Notes under the pieces: generated by a model
Databases searched by the model: none
What the model was told of the DNA's origin: nothing
Seen by the model: the letters and a program-made list of their open reading frames with translations, nothing else
Made by a program: the position numbers and the translations under genes
In this document: piece by piece, positions 47,773 to 59,600 of the stretch
Numbering within the stretch: position 1 is the first letter of the stretch
Layout: the number at the start of each line of letters is the position of its first letter
Assembly: GCA_020746875.1 (NCBI GenBank)
Contig: JAGTJL010000002.1
Coordinates: forward strand, 3,038,001-3,102,000
Direction: 5' to 3'
DNA: 64,000 nt
Source of the DNA: Rhexocercosporidium sp. MPI-PUGE-AT-0058
Lineage: Eukaryota; Ascomycota; Leotiomycetes; Helotiales

Positions 47773-47958
47773 ATGCGTGGAGAGCATCACCCCTTCTGTG
47801 GGACTTGGGACGTCCCAAGTCCCAATGAGATGACTTATCGTGCTTTTCTAGAGCTAGAATGGGATATTGGGAGAAATTACATCGAGAATAACTGCAGGGA
47901 TGCCGTGGAAGCAGAACTATTTTCTTTCATGCGCCGAGATAAGTGGGATGAGAGGTGA
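47773..47958 (+). pseudogene. Half of a Myb-like module, probably broken paralogue
   Basis: A 61-codon frame holds only the second half of the module: EMTYRAFLELEWDIGRNY then IENNCRDAVEAEL, which lines up with MNYRAQGASWNVGRVYDQSN in the third module of the 484-residue protein. The first half (the WTW core) is missing. An ATG at 47763 in another frame starts MSPYAWRASPLLWDL and stops at TGA 47826-47828, so a frameshift may have split the gene; the single-module paralogue at 48433 also begins with MSP. A leader-like pyrimidine tract lies upstream. A perfect palindrome (47800-47823) interrupts the frame. Confidence 0.5.
47800..47823. repeat. Perfect 24-bp palindrome
   Basis: The sequence GGGACTTGGGAC is followed at once by its exact reverse complement GTCCCAAGTCCC. 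It has no spacer and no mismatch. Confidence 0.95.
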
Positions 47959-48432
47959 TTGACTGAGTGTGAGAGTTGACTTGCAATGATTAGGCTACTG
48001 GAAGCAGGGACCCAGGTACGATCTTGATGATGATGACAACGATAGCAATGCTTCTACTCCTAATACAACTTGTTTCTATTGAAATGGATATCCGGCCGCT
48101 TGTGAAATGACAGGCAAAGAGATAGAGGTGAATTTCAGTAGTAGGCCATTCATGAGACATTTGTGACATAGTCCAAGAAATCAATACACGCATGTAGAGG
48201 AACTCCTTTGAGTCAACAGGACTAGAAAGCGAAAACTAGGCGAAGAAGATTTGGCAAGCAAAAGATCATCTTCACTCCTGCCTGACCTCCTCATCTCGAC
48301 CACTTGGCCACATACCCCGCCTCTGATCTAGAAAGTACGACGTCAACGTCTGAGCTTGGAACTTCTTCCTTCATCCGAAACCTACAGCTACTACTAGAAG
48401 GCAAAGACAGCCTAACTCACCTGACAAGCAAA
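47959..48432. other. Intergenic, leader of the single-module gene
   Basis: No coding region recognised. The frame of the next gene is open upstream to about 48304 but has no ATG before 48433. Confidence 0.4.
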
Positions 48433-48696
48433 ATGTCTCCAACAACTCAAGGGGAAAAAAGGTGGACGGTCGGTATGGATGTCCCACCATCATCTCAATG
48501 GACCGTCAAAGAGAAAGAGAACCTCAAAGCCGTTTACACCACCATGGGATATCAAGCTACCGGTCGATTCCCAGATATTATCAAGTGGTCACAGGTCTCA
48601 GAGAAGATGAATAACCTTGCGCGCCAAAGTCTGGATTGGAATGTGGGAAGAATATATGGAGGGCAGAACTGCTGGGATGTTGCGAGGGAAGATTGA
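48433..48696 (+). CDS. Single Myb/SANT-like module protein, 87 aa
   Basis: The ATG at 48433 (gcaaaATGtct) gives 87 residues made almost wholly of one module: SQWTVKEKENLKAVYTT, then IIKWSQVSEKMNNLA and LDWNVGRIYGGQNCWDVA. The WNVGR-x-Y-x3-NC end is nearly the same as the third module of the 484-residue protein upstream. No targeting signal is seen. Such a small protein could compete with or dimerise with the three-module protein; that is an inference. Coding status rests on the conserved module in an open frame. Confidence 0.65.
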   Translation: MSPTTQGEKRWTVGMDVPPSSQWTVKEKENLKAVYTTMGYQATGRFPDIIKWSQVSEKMNNLARQSLDWNVGRIYGGQNCWDVARED

Positions 48697-49569
48697 ATGG
48701 AGTTAATTGGTTTGAGGCAGAAATGGTACTGTAACTGCTAGTTGGGAGGGCTCGCTGTCTGTGATATGCTTTCTGGGCTTTACATGTCCTGGAATCTGAT
48801 GTGAACTTGACTTTCTGAAGCTTCCCTACAGATCGATCTTTGAGATGGAAATCCATTTTTAGCTTCTGCTTTATTCACAAGCTTTGGTCGCATTATCTAG
48901 AGGCCTTATTGTCTGGATTTAATAGTCCTCGAATATGATCGCAGAGCTAAATTTTGCAATTGACTTGCAGATATTGCCAGACATGGCAGCCAGGGATGTG
49001 TGAACTACATTAATTGCCGAAATTCGTGAATCACTGTATCGCATGGCTATAAATATGTACCCTTTTCCATACTTTCTGCTTCCCGCAGCTTGAAACAAGG
49101 CATTCGAGTTGATTTAGTTAGTGCGATTCGATAAAAGACCCGCCAAAATCTATCCAACTCGAGCAGTCCGATAACTTACCATCATGCACAGAATGTAAAC
49201 ATCTCGCTTAAATGATAGGGGCCTCCGCCAAGAAAACCTTCCCTCGCCCCACATGTTGTTCCGGACTCTAATAACATCGAACTGCAGAATTATTTCGAGA
49301 TACAGAAACTTTCTATACCAAGAAGAGTATATATAGATTGTGATATCCGAGCCATTAAACATATTCACAAACTCGAGATTGAGTAACAAGTCATCGCAAG
49401 TGTCCAGTCAGTCACAATGGAAAAGTCTTCACAATCACATAGATCATCTCATCTTAAATCCAAGGATTGCTTTTATTTCAATAGAATATCCCAGTCAACG
49501 CCTACAGTCAGAAACCACTCTCATTCTAGCTCACCGCGGCAAGTATTTCAACTGACCACCCCAAGGTCC
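48697..49569. other. Intergenic, no gene recognised
   Basis: Open frames are short and without motif. Confidence 0.4.
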
Positions 49570-49764
49570 TTATGGTGCAGGCGCCCAGCGACCTCCATGG
49601 AAGAGGCCTTGGCCACCACCACCTGGGTAATGTATCATGGCGGGAGGGGCGTTAAACCCAGTGATGAAACCTTGCCTGTTTATCATAGCTCGGGGGTCGA
49701 TTTGTGGCTGCGGTAGCTGGCAGGAAGGATCAAAGAAGGGTGGAAGGCGTTGGTTGTTTGACAT
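49570..49764 (-). CDS. Possible small Pro/Gly-rich protein, 64 aa
   Basis: A 64-codon frame from ATG 49764 has a biased but protein-like composition: MSNNQRLPPFFDPSCQLPQ, a middle with GFNAPPAMIHYPGGGG, and an end GLFHGGRWAPAP. The upstream region on the minus strand is rich in CAAC and ACCA words like fungal leaders. There is no signal peptide or known domain. It may be a genuine small gene or chance. Confidence 0.35.
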   Translation of the reverse strand: MSNNQRLPPFFDPSCQLPQPQIDPRAMINRQGFITGFNAPPAMIHYPGGGGQGLFHGGRWAPAP

Positions 49765-51347
49765 TATTCGTTTTTGCTCGATATGGGGAGTACAGCTGAT
49801 TTTTTTGGTTTCAGGATAAGAGTTCTGGGTTAGTTGTGTTTATGGTAGAGACTGTCACGATGTTGATTTTTGAAGCTTTGGTTGTTGGTTGTGTACTGAG
49901 GGAGAGTTTAGAAAAGTCGAGATTTTGAGAGGTTTATATTCCACAGTTGAGATTCCAGAAAGAAGAAGCGCTGGATCAGTACCATCACAGCATACTTCAT
50001 CGCCTTTGAACTATACAATTTGCGTGAATGTCTTCCTTGCGGTGTAGGAAAAGCCCAAGTTAGTAGAAGTGGCAATCCTGACAGAAAAGGAATGATGGCC
50101 ATGGTCTCACTGGCTTTGACGAACATAAAGCAATAAAACTGCAGACAGAGCTGGAAGAATATCGAAGATTGCATTGTGCCTAACTATATGTTATCACTCT
50201 CAGCTTCAATCTCCCATTACTCTGCATTCTTGCGAGAGTTTCCTATGACTTATCTTCTATCCCCTAGTCCCCCCTAGGACCATCCCACTGGGTATTTTAA
50301 TGTAGATTACCTCCAACTCTGAAAGCGGGAATTATACACCAATTACCCCCCAAATGGTCTGTACGGACCTGGCGTGCAAAACCAGGTGAGAAAACAGTTC
50401 CATTCACAATTGGTGCTCCAACTGTGTGTGCAAGATAGGACCAACACCAAAACATAGAGGAATGGGGGATGGGGCTCAAGTATCTTGTATGTACTCGTAA
50501 TTACCATTAAATGTTCCTTGTCTTTGAATCACGAACTGTGGATTGTGATTTGGTCGGCGCCTCGGAATTTTGAAAAAGTGCTCCAGCATTTCTATTGAAC
50601 AATCTAATCGTAGCCTGTGTGGGCTCCTTCACCGAGATCAGCTATCGAAGCTGCTAGAAAACTTCACATTACTTAAGCCACTAAGTTCTGGCTTAGAATA
50701 GGGAAGGCGAGTAAAGTAAATAAAGCCCTAGAAACACGGACTGATCTTCCAGTATCTGCTTACAGCTCATGAGAATATGCTCTTTTAACTATTTTAAAAG
50801 CCTGTTCAGATGTCAAGATCGATTAGGGACTGGGCTAACGCGGGCTCCGAACTCTAATACTGATATGCAAAATCTCGCGTTCCTTCTCTGTAACAACTTT
50901 GAAGATTGCTTTTCTTCTCTTCTCTTCTTTCCTTTGTTTTCTCAAGGGACGAATTGGATACAGTTAGCCGGTGTTGGGGCTCGCATTCATACCTGTCTTC
51001 ACCAAGTTTGTGTAGAGGGATAAGATTGGAAGTGAAGCTTCGCTGTGTATTGATTGCATGGCTCTCCATTTGAGAAGAATGCATATGACTGAGGCATAAG
51101 ATCGTGGCCTCGCTTTCTTGCCAGTGCCTACTTTCGATGTTTGAATTCGATCCGCTCGCTGCATTACATTCACCCCCAGTCATTGATCTCAATGATACAT
51201 CGAGTCAAGAAAAATCATCGACATGCCAACCCATTCAACGCCATCATCAGAAAACGCCTGAAAATGCTGCGCTCGAAATGTCAGCCCATCCCAGTCCACC
51301 ATGCCTTTTCACTTTTTGTTTCCGGGTATCCAACGATGTAGACACAT
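49765..51347. other. Intergenic, no gene recognised
   Basis: Several short frames on both strands have no motif. The part next to 51348 should hold the 3' end of the CWF19/Drn1-like gene. Confidence 0.4.
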
Positions 51348-53119
51348 CTACAGCGTAAAGTCAAACTCCTTGAACGCCGCTTTGAATGCCTCGATGTCTT
51401 TCTTCTCTTCTGCCTCCGACTGTACGTTATCTTTCCACTGTATACGCTTCTCAAGACCAAGTAGTTTCGCCAACACGATGCGACCGAACTGCAAGGAGAA
51501 CCGAACTGTGTCGTCGAAAGAGAGTGTTAGACACTTGGTGCTGCCCTTTGGTTGATCGTCGGTGGGAGGAGACCATATCCAGACGCGAAAGAAATCACCT
51601 TCGTTCTCGCCGATACCTGAATCCCTAACTTCGAAAGGAGCGTACTTGAGGTTTTCGGCTTCAACTCGGAACGCTGCTTCTACCAGGCCCTTGGAGATTG
51701 TCTCTGCCGGCATAGGTATAAATTGCCAGTGAGTATGAACACCGCTGATTTTGCTGATCTCATATGTGACCGCCCCAAGTTTGTTCGCACTATCTTTCGC
51801 AATCATCGACTGCATTGCCTCCTTAAATCTGTTCATTTCGGCAAATGTTTTTGCTCGTGCATCGTCTTCTGTTGGAATCAATGCAAGTGTCTGCGAATGG
51901 GTCAATGGGATGATGAGGGCATGGCCTGGGTGACTGATGCCGAGCTCAGCATAGGTACTTGAAGTTGTAAGTGGACCCTTGGCTATGGTGAGGTAAGCAT
52001 CGTCGCCAATGGATGAAATAAGATGAGTTTCCAGGTTTGGATTGGACAAACAGAAATAACATTGGCCTGGCCCTGGTGGAGGACCTCGATCGTTACGGCG
52101 GCGCTTGTTCCGATGTCCGCCGTCTTGGTGGGCATACCGGCTATAAGGCTCGGGCTCTAGAGCATTTCTTCTTTTTGGCTTCGAAATAAAAGGTGAGATC
52201 GTCGTGCCTGGGGGCAGAACAGCTAATGGGTCTGGGGAAGTTTGCAGAGTGAACGCGTAAAGCGCCTTTTGCTTGGTAGTATTTCCATGCGCAGCAAGTG
52301 AAATGAATCGAGTCACCGGTTTGTAGTCTGGGTTGTCTTGGGTCGGACTGAAGAAGAAGGGTTCCCGTTCATAGAAAAATTCAGGACTTGTGGAGAAGTG
52401 ATAGCGAGGTTTAAGGGCAGCACATAAGTCCGCAACATGGTCTAAGCCCGTGGGGGGACCAGCATCATCAACTGGAAAAACGGCCTTTGATCCGACCGTG
52501 ACGGAGGTTGGCCAGCATGTTGTGAGGAGAATGTCTGCTGAGTTCGCACCATGGAGAGCCTTAGCATCCCCTACTGTGTGATATGGCAAGTACTGCTCCT
52601 TAGACATGCCTCCTACCACTGTCTCATCCAGCTTGCCTCCTAGTGTGACAATCTTGATACCCTCGGAGGTTTTTGTTGTACTTCGTTTTCCAAGGTAGTG
52701 AAGGTTTGGGCAGATCTGGAACTTGGTCAACAAATTGCGCATCTCCGAAGGTGTTGCGCATGTTCCCTCACCTCCTCATCCTTCTCAATCTTATCTATGA
52801 TTTGTTGTGGGAGAGCTGTCGTGCCGACAGTGAAATATGTTGGAAGTGGTATAGCGATTCTGCCACCAAGAAGGTCGTCGACAGCTGTGTCATCCTCCGC
52901 GAACAGATTACCAGCAACAATTGCGAGAGAGAAGTTGTTTTTCGCGTGTAGAGAAGAGACCTTGGTGAAAGCTGGCTGTAATTGGCCATGAACGTCCCCG
53001 AGGACAAGTCTGAAGTAAACGTCAGTTCCGACTTCACTAAATGAATCCGAGGAAGCAGTCGCAGCCCTTGATCAATGCACATAGCTATGCGCAAAGCTTA
53101 CATACATCTTCGAAGCCAT
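51348..53119 (-). CDS. CWF19/Drn1-like (CwfJ-family) protein, 539 aa
   Basis: Exons 53106-53119 (only 14 nt), 52772-53009 and 51348-52715 join in frame to 539 residues; introns are 96 and 56 nt. The N-terminus ILVLGDVHGQLQPAFTKV (from residue 5) is the metallophosphatase-like start seen in human CWF19L1 and yeast Drn1. The centre has a basic patch (HRNKRRRNDRG), then CYFC (303-306) and LETHLISSIGDDAYL, the start of the CwfJ C-terminal domain 1, with HALIIPLTH (349-357) and HTHWQFIPMP (411-420), a HIT-like site. The end matches CwfJ domain 2. The family works with lariat debranching enzyme on intron turnover in the nucleus. Head-to-head with UTP20. Confidence 0.9.
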
Positions 53120-53618
53120 TTTGTGGTTGACGTCTGGCAAAGGCGACAGTAGAGTGCAAGTTGTATGCAGTTGAGGCTGAGGAGGATGAAAGTTGCGACG
53201 CGCCGGCGAGCTTTTCTTGAGAAGCTTGGAGCTCGATAAGCTCTCTATCTTAGCGCGACGCTAGCGGGGTAGCACCCGCGCGTTTGGAATTCACTGTATG
53301 GCAGTTACTTAAGCATTTCGAAGGATGAATATGGTCAATGAATAATGTGAGAGGATAAGAATGAGATATAGCTAGTGACTTAGACTCTCGGTCAGTTTGG
53401 GTTGGACTCCTGTTATTTGTAAGATACAACGAGTCTGGCTTCATAAATGCATCCAGATACCGCTAAGCTTAACACGGCGATTCTGCCGGCTGCCACCGAT
53501 CGCATGCGCAAAAAATAAATCTGCGCGAGAGCCCGAGGTGATCCAAGTATCAAGACCTTCCTCCCTCCCCTCCACCAGTTCCCTCGTCATTGCGCCCCGG
53601 TGCGCTCCATATCCCACA
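53120..53618. promoter_or_regulatory. Divergent promoter between two RNA-processing genes, 0.5 kb
   Basis: The start codons of the CWF19-like gene (minus) and UTP20 (plus) face away across 499 bp. The UTP20 frame is open upstream to about 53397, but the family N-terminus fits the ATG at 53619. Confidence 0.5.
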
Positions 53619-56600
53619 ATGCCGGTCAACACTTCAGGGAGGATTGTCAAAACCCGCAAGGGCAAAAAGGGTACTACCCACCAGAAGAACCATCGATGGG
53701 AGTCCTTTACCACGAAAGTCTCCAAGTTAAACTCCCTCGACCCGATAAAAAGAGTCCGTCGCCACGATATAGACGCCGAAGACCTTTCTACGACAACTTC
53801 ATATCTCGGAGCCGGATTGGAAAAATGGGCGGAACTCAACATGTCCGAGGGTTTCATTATGTTCTCCCGCGAGATGTCAGGATTGACCGAGAGCTTGCCA
53901 CAAATTATACACTCGGAGGACAAGATTATGGCCTTGTTCGTCACATACATTGAGAAGAGGGAAAGAGAATCTCTCGAACCTCTGCTGGAATTGTTGACGG
54001 CATTTGCGCACGATTTGGGAGTTCGGTTCGAGAAGCACTACCCGAAGTCACTCGACTTGATTATTTCCATAGCTGGCATGCTACAGGATGTTGCAGTCAT
54101 AGAATGGAGCTTCACAAGTCTGGCATTTATGTTCAAATATCTATCGAAACTCCTCGTACCAGACCTGCGACCAACTTACAATTTGATGGCACCTCTGCTG
54201 GGAAAGCAACGTCAAAAACCACATATCGCACGTTTCGCCGCTGAAGCTATGAGCTTCCTGATCAAGAAAGCAGGAGCCCCAGCGCACAGAACAACGGCTT
54301 TACCTTTGATTGTGAGACACGCCAAGGAGGACCTTCAGAGCATTCAAGGGACTAAGGAATTTGGCCTGTATTACCATGGACTGATGACACTATTTGCCGA
54401 GGCAATGAAGGGCAATGGGTTGAGCGTGCACACCACTGGCCCTGCTATATTCAAAACTTTATTTCTGGCCATTGAAGATTCGGATCTAGAGTCAAGAGAG
54501 AACTCGGTCTGGATGAACGTCATCTGCGGTGTATTGACCAGCATCATACACCATGGTAGTTCAGATACTTTCCCAGAAGTCTTGGATGTCGTACTGGATA
54601 ACGCCCGCAGTGCTGTGGAAGCTTTCGAACACGACCTGTCTAAGAAAAATTTGCGACGATTGCTTTTATCTGCGCGGACATTGGGCATCGCTGCTGGAGT
54701 TCGAAAGGGTACAAGGGTCAAGAATTGGACAGGCCTCTTGACAGCCATGGCCAGTATCCTCCAAATTACATCAAAAAATTCAAGCCTTGTTCTTGAGAAT
54801 GAGGACCTTGACATCTGGAACTATCTAATACTCAGTGTCTCCATTATTTTCCAGTATGCTCCAATGGACACGCTCATCAGTTTCATATCTCCTTTTATGG
54901 ACTCGCTGACTAAAGATCCCCTGATGAAATGGTTTTTGACTTTCTGCTCCTACCTTTCAGAAGTGGATGCCGAACGCTTTCGAAGTATAGCTTTGCCCTA
55001 TTTCCGCAGGTATGTTGGCTTGCATTGAAGCCGCCGTCAAGATGCTAACGATGCCAAATAGATTCATTGTTGCGCATTGGTCGGACGCCGATAACGGAGA
55101 CACGTTTTCCGTTCTACTGCCAAAGATGGTTTTATCAGGAGTCTTGCCGAGCAGATATGGCAAAGATGGATTTGCATTACCCCAATCGTGGCAAGACCAA
55201 ATCGTGAGCAAATTTGAGAGGCTTGAAGTGCAGCCATTTCCTGAACAGTCATCGCCGTATGACAGAAGCCCAGCCACTTGGCACGATCGATGCCTACCCA
55301 AATACAATGCTCTGCTCGAGGTTCTCGATTGCACAGTTGTGCATCCATCGACTAACGCAAGAATTGCGGAAATTCTGTTGCGAAAATTGAAACTTGCATT
55401 GCGACCGTCTTCATCACTGGCGCCAGAAGAAGCCAATTTCATCGTCGGCCGTGGCTTCAGTTCTTTCTCTCGGATGACGAAAGGAGCAGGCGAAGTAGAC
55501 CGAGCACTTGAGCCACTACTTCGTGCCGCAGCTCCAAGATATGCTAGGCTTCCCAATTTCTTGGAAGCATTGCTCGATTATGAGACGAGTCTTGCAAACT
55601 CACCAGAACCAAAGATTGCATCCCCCACGAAAGATTCAGATTCTGATGCTGATGCTGATCTTCTCGTTACGTCGCTCATTTCTAACCTTTCTACCGACTC
55701 TCACGATCTGCGATACCTTTCTCTACGCCTTTTAAATCACATCTACACCACAGAGCATGGCTCCGAATCCCAGTGCCTGTCAATCATGTCTATGGTTGAG
55801 AACTCCACTCTCGATCCGCAAGCAGTGCGCTCTGCTTCCATGCACGTTCGCAAGTTAGCAACAATGTACACCAACGAGCCATCAGAATCTTGGGTCAAGC
55901 AAGCAATTCCAGCGTTCTACTTTGGAATGCTCACCGTAAAGCTAAGAGAACTTTGGGATCAAGTTGCTGCTTCACTAAAGCAGATCGCAGAGTCTAAGAC
56001 CGGGGATGAAGCCGTGGCTAAACTTGCTTTCGAGTGGCTTGAAAGGCCATCAATGACTGGGGATGGACACAAGAGCTCGGATGAGCACGACAAGAACCAG
56101 GGCATGACTGATTTCGAGTGTTCGAATCTCATGAAGCTCGATAAATTAGCCGAGGAAGCAGATTCAGGGGTAGCGAAGTCACGGGATACGATGCTCCAGA
56201 AATTCGCTGAGGCACAAGAGCTCGTTTCTGCCCAGCCCAAATCAGCCAGAGCCCAAGCATTGATGGTTCTCTCTACTGCCTCGAATGTAGCCGAGAAGCG
56301 CTCCCGTTCATTAGTTCCCATGTTCTTGTCATGGGCGAAGCAGGGCCCCGAAATGGACCAGTCGGACGAGGACGAGGAGCAGCGGCTCAGCGACTGGACG
56401 CGAAATGACCAGAAGGCGTTATTAAATTTGTTTGGCCAATTCGGCAACCCGAAATCACTCTTCCGCTCTGAAGATGTTTACAATTCTCTGTTACACCTTC
56501 TTGCCAATGGAGACATCGAGATACAGAAATCGGCTCTCAAGGCGATATTCGCATGGAAGAACCCAAGCGTTCGGCCATACGAAGAGAACCTATTGAACCT

Positions 56601-59600
56601 TCTCGACGAAGCAAGATTCAAGGAAGAAATTGCTATCTTACTCCAGGGGCAGACACTTGTGCAAGCAGAGCACCGTCTAGGTCTGATGCCGGTGCTACTC
56701 AGAGTCATTTATGGCCGTTCGATTTCAAGGAAAGGAGCTGCTAGTGGTCGGCAGGGCATGGAAGCTCGAAGACTAACCATCTTACGCAATCTTGGTAAAG
56801 GCGACATGGAAGATTTCCTGGACATAGCGCTTGGTGATTTGGCAGATATCCGACTGCTTGAACATGGCTCTGTCCGCGAATCTCTGTTTGATCTAGAAGT
56901 CATGAATGTGAGAAAGCAGGTCGGTTTTACACACATGATTGAGGGCATGTTGAAAGAACTGGCAACCAAAGTGGTGCCAATCGCAGGCAAGCTGATCGAT
57001 GCGGTCCTATATTGTATCGTCTACGCTTCTCGCCAGCTTAACGACGAACCCGAGACTGCCGAAGAGAGTCATGGTGTAACCACCCAGACATCCTTGCTCA
57101 AAGTAGTTCGCCAAACGGGACTAAAGTGCCTAATCCTGCTCTTCACAAATGCTCCCGATTTCGACTGGTCGCCATACATCAATACCATCAAAAAAGAGAT
57201 CGTCTCTCCTCGACTTGAAAACCTCCCAGTGGAGACTGGCCAGGGCGTGTCTGTCATTCTGCGGCTCTTTTCAACCTGGGCAGTATCACGAAAGCTGGTT
57301 TTCTTCTTCAACACTGAGATGCTATCAAAAGTGGCGGAATGTTTGGCACCTCCAAGGTCAAAGGATGAGGTCAAGCGATTCGTACTGCAGGACATCGTTC
57401 AAAAGATTATTGGACTTTCTCGCGAAGACAAAGCTGCCGAGAGTCCAGCAAAGGAGTTGAGCGCCAAGGTCAAAGACGAGATCCTCAACCCAAGCATGGA
57501 TTTTTTTCTTATCCAGATTGGGGGTGTTCTGCGTAGCCAGGGTGATATGGGAAAAGAGTTGCTTGAGTCTTGTATTGGTACCGTTTCCGAGCTTGCGCCG
57601 TTCGTCACGACATCGACTCAAGCTCAGAACTTAGTCGATGTTTCTATCTTCTTACTTGATCAACCAACGCGACGGGTTAAGCCTAGAGAGAAGGGTGCCT
57701 TGCTGGTAGTTCTGGAACACTTTGTTCCCCTCCACGATTTGCAAAATGATGCGGACCTCAAAGACCGAGTTTTCAATACCGTCACCTCATTGTTTGGCTT
57801 CTTCAAAGATAATGAGTCCCGCCAGGGATTGAGCAGAGTATTGATGGTGTACTCCGAGAAAGACCCTGTCATGGGTGATGTTGCACAGCTCTGCATGGGT
57901 CTCAACTCTTTCCTAGGAAATCGACTGGACGAACCTGATTACGATCGCCGGATCAAGGCTTTCAATGCCCTAAATGCCCGGACAGATTTCACTGCCCGGC
58001 AATGGACACCGCTACTCTACAACATGCTCTTCTACATCACTCATGACGAAGAGTCCGGCATATTGTCTTCCAACTCATCGGATACACTATGCCGATTCAT
58101 CCGTACTGCTCAGTCGGCCCAAACAGAAAAGGATGCGTTCATGGGATTGCTCTCCTTAATTCTGATGCCTGCACTTTATACTGGAGCTCGACATGAGTCT
58201 GAGCTGATCCGTCGGGAATACCTCAAGGTCATGGGTAAGCTGGTGGAAACGTTCCCAGAATGGACTGAAGTCAGCGACATGAAAGACCTGGTCGCTGAGC
58301 CTAGCATCGAAGATTCTGACTCCGAGCCATCGCAGTCATTTTTCGAGAGCATTTTGGACATCGGAAAGGGACGACGACCAGCTGCTCTCAAGCGCCTCTG
58401 CGATGCGGCCGAGAGTGGCAAGCTCGGCAGCAAGAATGTCAGCCACTTCTTGATTCCGTTGCTTGAGCATTTCATTTTCGATAAGGCAGAAGGGAATGAT
58501 GCAAGTCAGCTTGCCTCGGAGGCTAGTACTGCGATAGGAATCCTAGCAAGACGGCTGGAATGGTCTCAATACCGCGCTTTGCTTCGCAGATACATTGGCT
58601 ACATTGAATCCAAGGATCAGCCGAAGCAGATGATTAGGCTTTTGGGAAGAATCATCGATGCTTTGAGTGTTGATACCCCAGCCACGACATTAGGAGACGA
58701 CGCTAGAACATCTGAAGTGATGGACGTAGATGCTCCGCTCGAACCCACTATGAAGAGTACATTAACCAACACGATGCCAAGACTTGAAAAGTTCGCCGAC
58801 GACATCACCTCGAACATTCTCCCGCCATTGACCTCCTATCTCCACGACAAAGATGAGTCTACTGTCAGTCTTCGAGTTCCAGTTGCGATCATCGTCGTGA
58901 GACTCCTCAAACTCCTTCCCAGAGACCAGCTCAATTCTCGACTTCCAGCAGTCTTGACAGATGTTTGCCACATTCTTCGTAGTAAAGCTGCCGAGTCGCG
59001 GAAGATGACCAGAGATACTTTGGTCAAGATATGTGCACTTCTTGGCCCAACGTGTATTGGATTCGTTCTTAAAGAGCTGCGAAGTTCTCTGCAGAAGGGT
59101 TACCAAGTCCACGTTTTGTCTTTCACTATGCATTCAATATTGGTCTCTACGACGCCTGATCACGCTCCTGGGGATTTGGATTACTGTCTCGGACAGATCG
59201 TTGATATTATAATGGACGACATCTTTGGTAACACGGGTCAGGAGAAGGATGCTGAGGAATATACGAGCAAGATGGAAGAAGTCAGAAGTAGCAAAAGTTA
59301 CGACTCGATGGAACTCATTGCTAGCACCGCCACTTTGAGCCGTCTTACGGATTTGGTCACTCCAATCAGAAAACTGCTGCAGGAGAAGCTCAACATCAAA
59401 ATGGTCCGCAAGGCTGACCAACTTCTGAATCGTATCAGCAACGGACTGCAGAGGAATCGCGCAGCCAACAGCAGAGACAGCCTGATATTCTGCTATGAGG
59501 TCATCCAAGATGCCAATCGTGAGCAGAAACCTAATGAAAGAAAGAAGGTCGATCACAAGCTCAAGAAATACTTATCGACCAAGGGTGCAAGAAGAGGTCT

